From contig NC_087070.1 of the NCBI RefSeq assembly GCF_963678635.1, positions 5,612,539 through 5,676,538 of the forward strand: DNA of 64,000 bases, given 5' to 3'. The translations under genes and the position numbers were made by a program. Under the pieces are notes generated by a model, which did no database searches, was not told the DNA's origin, and was given only the letters and a program-made list of their open reading frames with translations. Every line of letters starts with the position of its first letter. The stretch's first letter is position 1. This stretch comes from Symsagittifera roscoffensis. Taxonomy: Eukaryota > Xenacoelomorpha > Acoela > Convolutidae. Of this stretch, positions 32,230 to 41,600 are shown one piece after another.

Positions 32230-34042
32230 GCTCGTTAGTGGAATATTTTTTCTCGGCTGCGTTTAAGAATCGTGATGCAAAAGATATAGGGCGCCACCCT
32301 TCGGTACCCAATTGCTCTAAAACCGCTCCAAGGCCATTGTGACTTGCATCGCAAACAACTCTAATATCCTTATGAATATCGAAGTGTTTTAATTCAACTA
32401 TGTTCGCTACCCCCATTTTAATATTTTGGAAAGCATTTTCACATTCCGCGGTCCAGTTATATTCGTTCTTCTTGCTGAGGAGTGGCCTTAATGGAGCTGA
32501 CATCTCCGCTATCGCCGGTAAATATTTATGCAAGCTGTGGATTGAGCCCATAAATGACTTTAATTGCGTGACTGTTTTAGGAGCTTTTAGTGCGTCTATC
32601 GGCGATGTTTTTCGTTTAAGAGGCGTAACCCCCGTTTCGGTTATACGATGGCCAAGCCACTCGCATTCGCGTTTCGCAAACTCGCATTTTGGTAACTTCA
32701 AGGATATGTTTTCGTGGTTTAGTTTCCGGAGGATCTTTTTAACCAAGGAGATATGTTCTACTTCCGTTCCCTTGGTTGTAACCAAAATATCATCAATAAA
32801 CGCGTTCGCTTGTGGGAATTCGTTTAAAATTGAGTCCATTACTCGCTGGAACTCTGCCGGCATTGACGTTAGCCCGTAAAACCCTGTTCGGAAGCGGTAA
32901 GTTCCTGTCGACCGTCCGCCCACCAAAGAAAAATTACAGTGCACGCTTGTTTCTTCACTAAGCGGTAGTTGCCCATACGCGTACGTTAGGTCCATCGTAG
33001 TAAAGTACACTTCCCCTTGTTTTTTCTCGGATATAAGTTGTCCTATTGTATCTACAAGTTCTTCTATATTTGGCATCTGGTATTTGTTTTTATGCACTTG
33101 TTTATTAAGCTCTCGTGATTCCAATGCTAATTTAACGGACCCGTCTTTTTTCACGGTGATGACGATCGGAGAAACAAAGTATCGATCCGAACACTCTTTT
33201 AATTTTTCTATATGTCCCTGCGTTAATAGCTTATCGATTTCTTTGTCCACTTTTTCTTGGAGCGTTACCGGCACTCTCCGTCCCTTCTGCTGCACCGGTA
33301 CAAGATTTTTGAAAAATTCTGCTTGAATTTTGTAGTTCCTAATTTTTCCAACTCTAGTAAAAAGTTTTGGGAATAGCTTACTGAAGTATGATTGCCATTG
33401 ATCCATCTGCTCATCCTCCGGTTCATCAGGCCCCTCCTTGCATGAATTTTCCTCCGCCCCCTGGATGTTCATGACTTCCCCCCTTGGATCTGCTTGCATC
33501 AACTGGAGTCCAAGTTTCCCCATCAAATCACGTCCCACGATGGATGGTCTGGTCCCCCCAATGACTCGGACTTCTGCTGTCGTCTTCCAGCCGTTTGATG
33601 CTAACTCGAGTTCCATTCTGCCCAACATCTTGATCCGATTGTTACTGTAGTCTCGAAATTCGTCATCGTCAATGTTATCCTGCTTCAAGTTGATTCCCGC
33701 TCTTCCCACTGTTCTTCTCAAATCTTCTAGTGTTAGAATGGAAATCGGCGATCCACTGTCGATCCAAATGTTCATCGGGTGCCCATTAATGAATATTTTG
33801 AGTTTAGGCCCGGCAACTTTCAACACCGTTTCTTTCTTCCGTCGAATTGCCATAACCATGTAATCGTCTGAACTTTCTGATGACCAGCTGTGGTGTTCTC
33901 GTTTAACGAAACCTACTGAATTTGCCGCAGCTTGGGGCTCCACGTCATCCGAGGGGGTATCTTCTTCGTCGAAGAGTTCATCCCCTTGGATCAGTCCAAC
34001 TGGTTGTCCCCCCCCCCCCTGGATTGTCGTTTTCCACGGCAA
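32144..34042 (-). pseudogene. Gypsy protease and reverse transcriptase
   Basis: 632 residues. Aspartic protease with IDSG at 94-97; reverse transcriptase about 225-440 with D351 and the FIDD box at 415-418; RNase H start with VCDASHNG at 563-570. The frame begins without an ATG and overlaps gag by about 50 bases in the -1 frame, as expected for programmed frameshifting. It ends after VVWGG, where a G7 run (32202-32208 on +) has one base too many: with one G fewer the frame continues directly into the downstream RNase H block. I-Q-G occurs at 7-9, 18-20 and 193-195. Confidence 0.9.
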
Positions 34043-34977
34043 GTCCTCTCAAAGTGCCCAATCTTTTTGCAGAAGTTGCATGTGACGGCTCTTGCTGGGC
34101 ATCGTTGTCGGTGTTCTGGGGTGAAGTTCGGTTGATCGCAGTTGTAACATCTGCGCTCTTGCATTCGATCGGTTGTTCGACCTCCTCCACGATTTGGGTA
34201 TTGACCCCGTCCCCTTGGCATTCCTCGTCCCCTGGATCCGCGAATATTACTGACTGGTTCCGTTTTGATCTGTAGGGAACCCCCTGGCGATGGATGCGCC
34301 ATTCCCGTGGAACCGGATACAGCGCCCTTGTAGCTCCTTGCGTATTTGTCTCCTCTTTCATATGACATTGCGATGCGCAATGCTTCTTCCGGGGTTTTAG
34401 TTTCCCGACACAGCTCGTTCTGTGCGTCCCTGTTCCTCATGTTGAAATTAAATATGTCTCTCACCATTTTCCGCTCCTGGGTGCCCAAATTGCCTCTTGC
34501 CGCCATTCCGCTAAGTTCTGCATAGAACGATTCTAGACTCTCACCCTCCTTTTGTTTCCTCGACAACATTTGGTACATCTCGTACGTTTCGTTCCGCTCT
34601 TTCTGAAAAAGAGTTACACAGGTATCCAAAAAACGTGGGTATCGTATTGTTTCCATATCTAAGTGTGGATGTTGATTATGCAAGGCTCTCTGTCCCTCAT
34701 GTCCCAGGCATAAATACAGATTCGATATCAGTGTACGTTCACCTTCTGCCCGTGGTTTTCCACCAATGTCACCCAGGTCTGCGATCTGTGCTTCAGTTAA
34801 TGTCGATGGAAAGTAGTAGTCTGACGAGACTAGTCCATGTTTCGCCACCATTGCCCAATGAAATCGTTGTTTCCAGTGTTCCCATAAAAGTTGCGGTTCC
34901 GCCTGAGTTGGAGGCCAGAAAGCCACAATTCCAAGGGGGTTTTTCCCCCCACCATCCTGCTGACTGCGCCATAACAA
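33991..34977 (-). CDS. Gypsy Gag
   Basis: 328 codons open. Retrotransposon Gag core about 30-210, then a glycine/arginine-rich stretch, then two zinc knuckles: C277-X2-C280-X8-H289-X3-C293 and C300-X2-C303-X4-H308-X4-C313. These bind genomic RNA in the particle. The first in-frame ATG is codon 43, inside the conserved core. An ATG lies in the primer-binding region (34971) in a different frame, and a homopolymer-rich stretch just downstream could account for the shift, so the true N-terminus is uncertain. The frame ends just after a G12 run that also lies in the overlapping pol frame. Confidence 0.85.
   Translation of the reverse strand: MLWRSQQDGGGKNPLGIVAFWPPTQAEPQLLWEHWKQRFHWAMVAKHGLVSSDYYFPSTLTEAQIADLGDIGGKPRAEGERTLISNLYLCLGHEGQRALHNQHPHLDMETIRYPRFLDTCVTLFQKERNETYEMYQMLSRKQKEGESLESFYAELSGMAARGNLGTQERKMVRDIFNFNMRNRDAQNELCRETKTPEEALRIAMSYERGDKYARSYKGAVSGSTGMAHPSPGGSLQIKTEPVSNIRGSRGRGMPRGRGQYPNRGGGRTTDRMQERRCYNCDQPNFTPEHRQRCPARAVTCNFCKKIGHFERTCRGKRQSRGGGDNQLD
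34008..34019 (-). promoter_or_regulatory. G12 run in gag-pol overlap, candidate -1 frameshift site
   Basis: Twelve consecutive G on the element strand, inside the stretch where gag and pol are both open and pol is in the -1 frame. A G-run permits tRNA slippage. Whether it is a programmed site or a homopolymer length artefact cannot be decided here. Confidence 0.5.
34952..34971 (-). other. Gypsy primer binding site
   Basis: Directly after the 5' LTR end CCCTTGTTA the minus strand reads TGGCGCAGTCAGCAGG. TGGCGCAGTC is the kind of tRNA-complementary site used by several animal Gypsy elements; a serine tRNA is likely but not verified. Confidence 0.7.
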
Positions 34978-35200
34978 GGGTTTGTAAAAAGATGGCTGTT
35001 AAATACTCAATTGACTGTATTCTAGTTCGCATAAATAAGAGAGTGAACTAGAGGTCAACACATAACAGCTAGACAGCTTTTAGTTGATTGACAGGCAGGT
35101 ACCAAACTCACACTTAATTAAAGTATGAGAAATAAGAATAGCAACTAAGATGATTGACAACTAGGATGATTGACAACTGAACATATTGTAGCCCCTGACA
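34972..35200 (-). repeat. Gypsy 5' LTR
   Basis: 229 bp, matching 29091-29318 with differences near GCTGTTAA(A/T) and CATAAAT(A/G)AG. Confidence 0.92.
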
Positions 35201-35204
35201 AGTT
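35201..35204. repeat. Gypsy target-site duplication, right
   Basis: AGTT, the partner of 29087-29090. Confidence 0.7.
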
Positions 35205-35892
35205 GCGCATATACTACACTAATTTGCTTTCCTTACTTTTGCTAATTTTAGATGCTAGTGATTTAAGTTTCTTATGAAAATTGGACTGAATCAGTTTCCC
35301 TAGCTTAAGCCTGGATATACAAAAAAGTACGTGGCCAGTTAGACGGACTGGTTAACTTTCCTACCTTGACAAACAGACCGCGCGGCGGCGGAGCTCCTTG
35401 TCCTTTTGCTGCCCAAAAACCGTTATTTTTTTATTAATTAAAGCAGATACAAAACGCTGTTAATTAAATGATTTTTACAGCAAACATTTTTTGTAGTTTC
35501 ACTCTTCGGTTCCATTTAGGGAAGAACAAAAATGGAATAATGAAATCTGTGGTTTCGGCTGCAGATGCATATTGGTCGTGGCTAAATAGTTGAGAGAGGT
35601 TTCTTTTGATTTTTTCCTCACTCGCTCCTTTTTAAAACTAAAAAGTCTCTCTTTTAAACATAAAAATTTAGGGGAAAGTTGATGAGTAGAGATACTGAGG
35701 AAGCTAAGCTCTTATTGTTCTCTTATTATTTATAATTCATAATTTAGCATAAACACATCAACCTTTTTTTGGTTTTTCAGATATTTGTCACGCCAGTTAT
35801 AATTTATTTACTTTACTTCTAAACAATGATTTAATCAAATTAAAACATTTTTATAACTATTTTTTTTAACCTTAAATATATTTTTTGTAAAG
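35205..35892. other. Host intron before the TM6 exon
   Basis: 688 bp of intron. A short exon with length 2 mod 3 would be needed somewhere in 19551-35892 to restore the receptor A frame; I could not identify one here. Confidence 0.4.
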
Positions 35893-36042
35893 TGGTGGTG
35901 GCGTTGAACAGGTACAAGAAGCAGAATCAGAAGTTGAATCAGAGTGTGCGTGCCAGACGGGAGGTTAGAGAGCAGCGAATGTTCCGCATGTTGAGGACAC
36001 TAGCCATAGTCTTCCTAGTATGCTACACGCCCTTCATGAGTG
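35893..36042 (+). CDS. Receptor A, ICL3 and TM6 exon
   Basis: 150 bp: two bases, 49 codons and one base. Acceptor TTTGTAAAG, donor GTTAGT. It encodes a strongly basic third intracellular loop (NRYKKQNQKL, RARREVREQR) followed by TM6, MLRTLAIVFLVCYTPFM, where CYTP replaces the usual CWxP. It joins in frame to the TM7 exon at 40384. Joined directly to the TM5 exon it would be one base out of phase, so a missing micro-exon, an unseen alternative site, or a sequence indel is implied. Confidence 0.88.
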
Positions 36043-36120
36043 GTTAGTAGTTTTGCATCTCTCAAACTATATCCCCCTCTTGCAGGGGGGGGGATTCGTT
36101 ACTGGACATCAAATTCTGTT

Positions 36121-36128
36121 ATGCTTAG
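36121..36128. repeat. 8-bp target-site duplication, left
   Basis: ATGCTTAG, exact partner at 36451-36458. Confidence 0.93.
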
Positions 36129-36450
36129 TAGGGCTGGGAGCGGTTAGTTTTTCACTTTAACCGATAATTGATAACCGATATGTAACCGAAGATTAAAACA
36201 TGAATCAATGAATCATTTTCAGGCAAAAGAGACATCCGTTTTTCGTGGAAAATCGATCCGAGTCGCGAAAAAAGTCTTTCGGCTGTCGCACTTGTAGCTG
36301 GTATAGCAAGATATCGGCGACCTAGCTTTCCGAGTCGTGGAAATTTGTTTTGGTGAGTCATTGGTTAATGACATCGGTTAAACATTTGCTTAACCGGTTA
36401 ACCGGTTAACAACTTTTGACCGGTTAACCGGTTGACCGCTCCCAGCCCTA
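36129..36450 (-). mobile_element. hAT deletion derivative with transposase remnant
   Basis: 322 bp with 16-17-bp terminal inverted repeats TAGGGCTGGGAGCGGT and a perfect 8-bp duplication. Subterminal CCGGTTAACCGGTTAAC palindromes lie near the right end. The interior still encodes the C-terminal end of a hAT transposase. It is therefore an internally deleted copy of an autonomous hAT element, probably mobilised in trans. Confidence 0.93.
36152..36361 (-). pseudogene. hAT transposase C-terminal fragment
   Basis: About 69 residues matching the end of the hAT dimerisation domain: FPRLGKLGRRYLAIPATSAT, then AERLFSRLGSIFHEKR and LLPEN. In this family the segment supports oligomerisation and contributes to the catalytic fold. 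The catalytic and zinc-finger portions are absent, so it is not functional alone. The stop lies close to the left terminal repeat, as in a full-length element. Confidence 0.9.
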
Positions 36451-39400
36451 ATGCTTAGCCGTTGATTTATTTCTTTATAGGGGGATATTAGTTATTAGGT
36501 ACCTGAGGGGGATATAGTTAAAGAGATCTGTATTTTTACTAGGGGAAGTTTCAATAATAAATTTTTTTGTTTTTTTTTTCTAATTATTTTTTTAAAATAT
36601 GTTCGAACTTCAAAAAATGATTTATTTCTTTTAGTGGTGCGGTTTTGAAGTATAATTTTCTCTTAATGGAAATATCGGTAGTCTAGGCTAACCATGATTC
36701 GTTCTGTATAAATTTACAAATTTTATTTTCGATTGATTTCAAAGCTCGCTATACTAATTCAATTAACAAATGGTGGGCAAATTTTGATCTCTGATAATAG
36801 TCGTGCAAATAACCTCCAAAAAAGCTTGATTAATAATTTCCAATTTGGCATTTTATAAATATTTTCTAGCGGAGTATAAGATTACTGATGAATCTCGAAA
36901 TTTTTCCCTGGGTTAGTTTTAGGGAAAAAGTCTACAATAAAGTCTATAGTCTATAGAAGAGTAATTCAATGAAAGAATCGTATGCAGATTAAACGTATAA
37001 CGCGGAACTGGGAAAGTTGAATAATCTCAATTAAAAAATAATTTATTCTCGACTTCTTGTTTCGAGCTCTGTGCTGTTTTTCAGTAGTTTTGTGGCTTTA
37101 CTACTGTTATGATAAGTTCAAGAAAGGCTTCTAGGGATTCAAGTTTTAAATCAACTTCAAACTGCTTCAACCCTGATGCATTTTCAGGAAAATGCAACAA
37201 AGTTGTTTCAGGGACAAAAAATGGGCATGAATTTTTAAAATTTTCAGACTAAATTTAGTGAATTTTGGTGACAATGACAACTCGATTTTGATAACTCGTT
37301 TCGATTCCTTTTCAACGTTGTTAAGATTTACTTACATCTCCAACTGCCATTTTATACCCTGTTTATATGATTTTCCAGAAAAAAATACCATTGAATTGAA
37401 TTGTCGAATTAAATTACTTTTTTCAACGGTTTTTGTTGAAAATTGTTATTTTTCTTTTAATTAAAAAAAAAATTTTTCCCTTTTTTTTTGAAGTTTTTTA
37501 CTATAACATGGTAGAAATAACAAATTATGCATCTTGCACAATAACCGGGAGTTTTTCATAACATTGTTTTTCAAAAAAGTTGTTGGTCGGAATGATTTGT
37601 TTTGAAAGCACGCGAACGGACAGTTTTTTCAATCCGGCAAATTCACCAAGTGAAAAGGAACTATTTTTTGTCTAACTTATTATTGAAAGCTCACAGGAAA
37701 TTTATAGGCAGTCAAGTGTGCTGCCATTTTAACCCTTCATAGTCATGCTTCGGATGTTTTTTTTTGAAAAAAAATCTGCTCAGCCTTGAAGACCAATATG
37801 AGGATAACATCCCGCATATAATAAAAGTGGAAAGAAATCAATTATAAAGGATTTTAGTGTGTGAAAAATTAAAAAATATAATGGATTTTCCTGTTGCCCT
37901 CAAGCAACAAAATGAATTAAAAACTTTGAATATAATTCATTGTTCCATCAAAATTAAAATTAATTATAATCTATTTAAAGTCAAATAAAATGAATTTTTG
38001 GACGTTAATTTGATTTTGCGTCGTGTAATTTTAATAAAATTTCAAAATTAATCAAATAAGGAATGCAGAGGTTTTGCTAAACGAGTGACGGGCCTTCTCG
38101 ATTTCTAGATATACGCCCCAATTTGTAGGTTTAGAAAAATAATTTTTGAAATTTTTTGGAAGATTTTGACAAAAAAAAATGATTTTTCGGCGCGCAATCC
38201 CTGTCATTTTTAGTGTGTTTACGCATGCTTACATTAATCTTTACATACATACAAAATTATTTCTCTCCATAAACGTGCTTTTTAAAAAACGGCATAGATA
38301 ATTACATACATTATATATACAGGCTTACTTTTATTCAATCGCTGTCTGCTTCTAACTTTTACCTCTCCCACTTCTAATTTTTCAGAATTTCAGATTAAGA
38401 ATAAAGAAAAAAAAATTTTTTCGAAACTTTTTTAAATTTATTTTTCAACTGTTACTAAGTTCATAGCGTTCTGAACCTTATGTGCTAGTTTTTCAGCAAC
38501 CGGCCATTTTCGCCACTCTTGTAAAAAGAAAAGTTTTTTGCTATACAATGATATTTTTGATTACATCGGTAATAACTCTGGTCACACTTAATTTAGTTCA
38601 CGATGAATTCATTTTTTTTCACACAAGTGTAACCAAGCGTTTTCATGTGATATACCATGTCCATCAAGTTTTTGATCATGTCTATTTAATTTTGTGTAAA
38701 AAAGCCCTCAAAGTTGCAGGAGTTTTGATATCATGATTATAGTCAGTAATAGTTCATTGAATGTGTCAATGAAAGTTAAAACGAAAAAATTTTTTCTTTC
38801 ACAACTGTTTAATTATAAAAAACTGTTTGAAATGGCAGGAAATAAGGAATGTAATGATATCATCAGTTAAGTCAAGGTGTGTTTGATTATGGGTGAAGGG
38901 ATTTGACACTTCAAAGTGGCGGTGAACAACAGATCAATCACAAGAGAGAATATGCCCACCCAATTTGAACTATTATTTTTTAAAACTAATTTAGGATTTT
39001 GAAGCGGTCATCTATTAAGGTCAACTAATTTCTTAAAGTTGACAATTCTGATATATTTTTTCTAAGTATTTTTCAAAAAGTAGCGCTTCATTGTTTATTG
39101 GTCCCGATGGTTTTTTGAAAATAGTAATATTTAAAAAGAAAAATCCGCGATGTCGAATCGGTGGTAAGCCAACAAGCCAAAGGAGTTCATAAGATTCCCG
39201 CACCGGAGTTTCATGGATAATAAATGATTATATTGGAAAAATGTTGTATAAAATGTTGGCATTATAATCCAGTATTGTTTCAATTTTAGACCATTAAATC
39301 AAATATATTGTCATTGTAATGGATTATTTCAGTAAAAACACAAGTCTATTGAACTACATTATACTGAATTATATTCTCTAACTTTTTTGCAAAAGCATTT

Positions 39401-39525
39401 GCAACAACAAATTTTGAACCACTTCTGCATTATCACAGCCTACTTTTTTTTCTCCATGTTAAAGCCCCCCCCCATGTTCACCGCCTCAACGTGGTAGGGA
39501 CTTGTAAGCGGTAGTGGTTGTAAAC

Positions 39526-39541
39526 GGGGGGGGGGGGGGGG
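39526..39541. repeat. G16 homopolymer
   Basis: Uninterrupted run of 16 G about 50 bp after a run of C. Confidence 0.9.
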
Positions 39542-39904
39542 CGTTTGTCATAAATTTTTCCAGCCACGAAAAATTGTAATGACTTCTAGTTTCAGAATGG
39601 ACTCTAATTTTCTGTATTCCGAGCGGAATAAAAAAATTGATCAATTTTCCTCTCACTGGGACAAATTTAAACAACAGTTTTTTTTCATCAAAGAGTTTCT
39701 ACTTGATTTATGTTTATTTTTTAAAGATCAAATGTTCAAAAATTTTCCATCGTTTTCCTGTTTTCTTGAGTTTTTTCTATATTTTCAAAAATTTGTTGGT
39801 TATGCTTAGCTGTTTTTTTTGTTCAAAGCTGTTTTTCAACAATTCATACAAACTTCTAAGTAATCAGCCCCCCTTTTATTAACTAAGGGGAGAATTTTTA
39901 TTAA

Positions 39905-40281
39905 CTAACTGATTTAGGTGGAGGGGTACACCTTTACTTCAGGGATTCGACCCCGTCACCAACCAAAATGTCCCCCTTTTGGTGTTATTTTATGACATCC
40001 AATTTTGGCGACCAGCACGGAAACTTTTCTGAAGGTGCCTTTGGCTGCAACATATAATAAATTTGAAGGAAAACGCGCGCTGAAAAATGACATTTTTGAC
40101 CTGCTTTCTCAAAAATTTTCTTGCAGTTCAGAAAATGTTGTCAAAACAGGGTCCTTATAAATACTTGAGAGAGATCGGAAAATCAGTTTGGTCAACCTAA
40201 AAAAATATATTTATTTTATAGAAATTTGAATTTTTTTTGAAAATGCCCCTCCCCTCGAGAAAATCCTAGATCCGCACCTGT
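39905..40281. mobile_element. Worn R2 MITE
   Basis: Keeps the right terminus CTAGATCCGCACCTG and the internal order of family R2 (AGGGATTCGACCCC, TTATGACATCCAATTTTGGC, GAAGGTGCCTTTGGC). The left terminus is degraded and no target duplication remains. Confidence 0.65.
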
Positions 40282-40383
40282 TCTTATTTTATTTTTATAG
40301 TTGATAACAAAATTCGAGTCATGGCAACATTCTGTGCAATCGGATGTTTTTATTGTGAATAAAATTTTGAATTTTGATTTCAG

Positions 40384-40604
40384 TCCAAATTCTTTTCTAC
40401 TTCGGTGAGCACATCATTCCAGACAGGAGCTACTGGCAGATCATGGTCTACGCAGCGTCGGCTTCTTTCGCCATTCGGCTAACTAAGAACGCGGTCGGGT
40501 TCTACGTCTATCTCACAACGAACGATTTGTTCAGACAGGAAGCAATCAAAATAGTGACGCGTGCAATCGGCCGACGAGCAGCTTCTGTCCGAAGAGACTC
40601 TTAG
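40384..40604 (+). CDS. Receptor A, TM6 end, TM7 and C-tail exon
   Basis: Terminal coding exon; acceptor TTGATTTCAG, stop TAG at 40602. With the G carried from the previous exon it continues VQILFYFGEHIIPDRSYW (ECL3) into TM7 and a helix-8-like segment NDLFRQEAIKIV, ending with a short basic tail. The NPxxY motif is replaced by GFYVY: the tyrosine aligns, but Asn and Pro are Gly and Phe. Together with D-K-L in TM3, both activation motifs are altered. No AATAAA signal was evident close downstream. Confidence 0.9.
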
Positions 40605-41375
40605 GCGAAAAAAAAACAACTAATTCTGAATTAGGATTATAGTTTTCGTTTTCTGAAACAATGCATACTTTTGATACAAGCGTAGTTAAAGCGCAAAAAG
40701 TTTTAATGCTTTATAACTGATTTCGAAATTTTTGTTGCAGTTCTTATATATAATAATGATCTTATTGAGCGAAAAAGTTATTTTTTGTATAGTTCAATTC
40801 GAATCACAAAGTATCAAATACAAGATCACTAAATTTCAGTTTAATGAAGTTCCATGGTTGAGACAAGTCAGAAACAAACTACCTATATTTTCAACCAAGA
40901 AAAGGTTGCGATCCTAAATTTAAACACTAAGTTTGATTGTCAAATTTCTTTAATTTGTTTTAACAGTGGGATCGCAACCTTGAAAAACGGTTACAAAATA
41001 GATTAAATTATGGCATATGTATAAGATTAAATGTGCGTAAATACATAACTTTCATTTCGTACAAAGATGAATGAGTACAATTCAACACATCTCCACAGGC
41101 CTCTAAGCCTTTCTGCAGGAATTTTCCATTAATTACGACACACAACATTACGTAATGATTACGTAGCACTAATCGGTAATGAGTTATATTCTTTTAAATT
41201 GGTTGATTTAGTTTTAATCAAAACTGTGCACAATTTTTTTACTGAGACAGAAGTATTGTAGTATCTTGCGAGAACCTATTTCCAGGAACTGCAAGGGTTC
41301 CAGAAGTTCTGGGATCTTCAGAAATGATGCAGTTGTTTAAATTCTGCGACACTCCCAAACCCACTGTTTGCCCAG
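40605..41375. other. 3' flank of receptor A
   Basis: AT-rich. A 61-codon frame at 40732-40917 has no recognisable content. Near 40910-40980 a short inverted repeat is formed by AAGGTTGCGATCC and GGGATCGCAACCTT. Confidence 0.5.
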
Positions 41376-41600
41376 TACTTATCGACTTCGGAGGAGTCTT
41401 TGTTCTCGACTCCTGACGCGGATCCCAACAGGCTTCTCGATTCCTCGAATGGACGCTCAGTAGTGCCTCCGAGGAATGAGGTTGCCGAGGTGCTGCTGCT
41501 TCCTGAGGATGAGAGTCCACTCGAGTGTCGGTTTTTGTCTTGCGAAGACGATGAAAAGTTGACTTCAATTTGGAGAGAACCAAAGTCGAAACTAAAATAA
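41376..41600 (+). CDS. Candidate acidic C-terminal exon
   Basis: A GC-rich island in AT-rich DNA with a 74-codon frame ending in TAA. It is preceded by an acceptor-like GTTTGCCCAG. The translation is hydrophilic and acidic with many serines (YLSTSEESLFSTPDADP, LLLPEDESPLE, CEDDEKL), resembling the phosphorylatable tail of a receptor. It could be an alternative last exon of receptor A: a weak donor TCT/GTCCGA at about 40588 is in phase 0 with it. It could also be the end of an unrelated gene. The minus strand is open here too (41239-41583), so strand is not certain. Confidence 0.4.
   Translation, partial: YLSTSEESLFSTPDADPNRLLDSSNGRSVVPPRNEVAEVLLLPEDESPLECRFLSCEDDEKLTSIWREPKSKLK

Larger units (their letters stand above)
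29091..35200 (-). mobile_element. Ty3/Gypsy LTR retrotransposon, full length but frame-broken
   Basis: 6110 bp on the minus strand, with 228/229-bp LTRs, AGTT target duplication, primer site after the 5' LTR, gag, and pol in the order protease, RT, RNase H, integrase. The LTRs differ at a handful of positions. A long basic/serine-rich spacer of about 250 residues separates RNase H from the integrase zinc domain; the third Gypsy copy in this window has a similar spacer. Lesions: frame change near the gag start, one extra G in a G7 run, one TAA, and a frame change at the end of the integrase core. It lies antisense in the same receptor A intron as the BEL copy. Confidence 0.93.
36459..40383. 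other. Intron of receptor A between TM6 and TM7 exons
   Basis: AT-rich intron. It contains TAATC ladder words (37790-38050 and 39230-39370), a C9/G16 homopolymer pair (39467-39541) and a worn R2 MITE (39905-40281). No exon-like frame. Confidence 0.55.
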
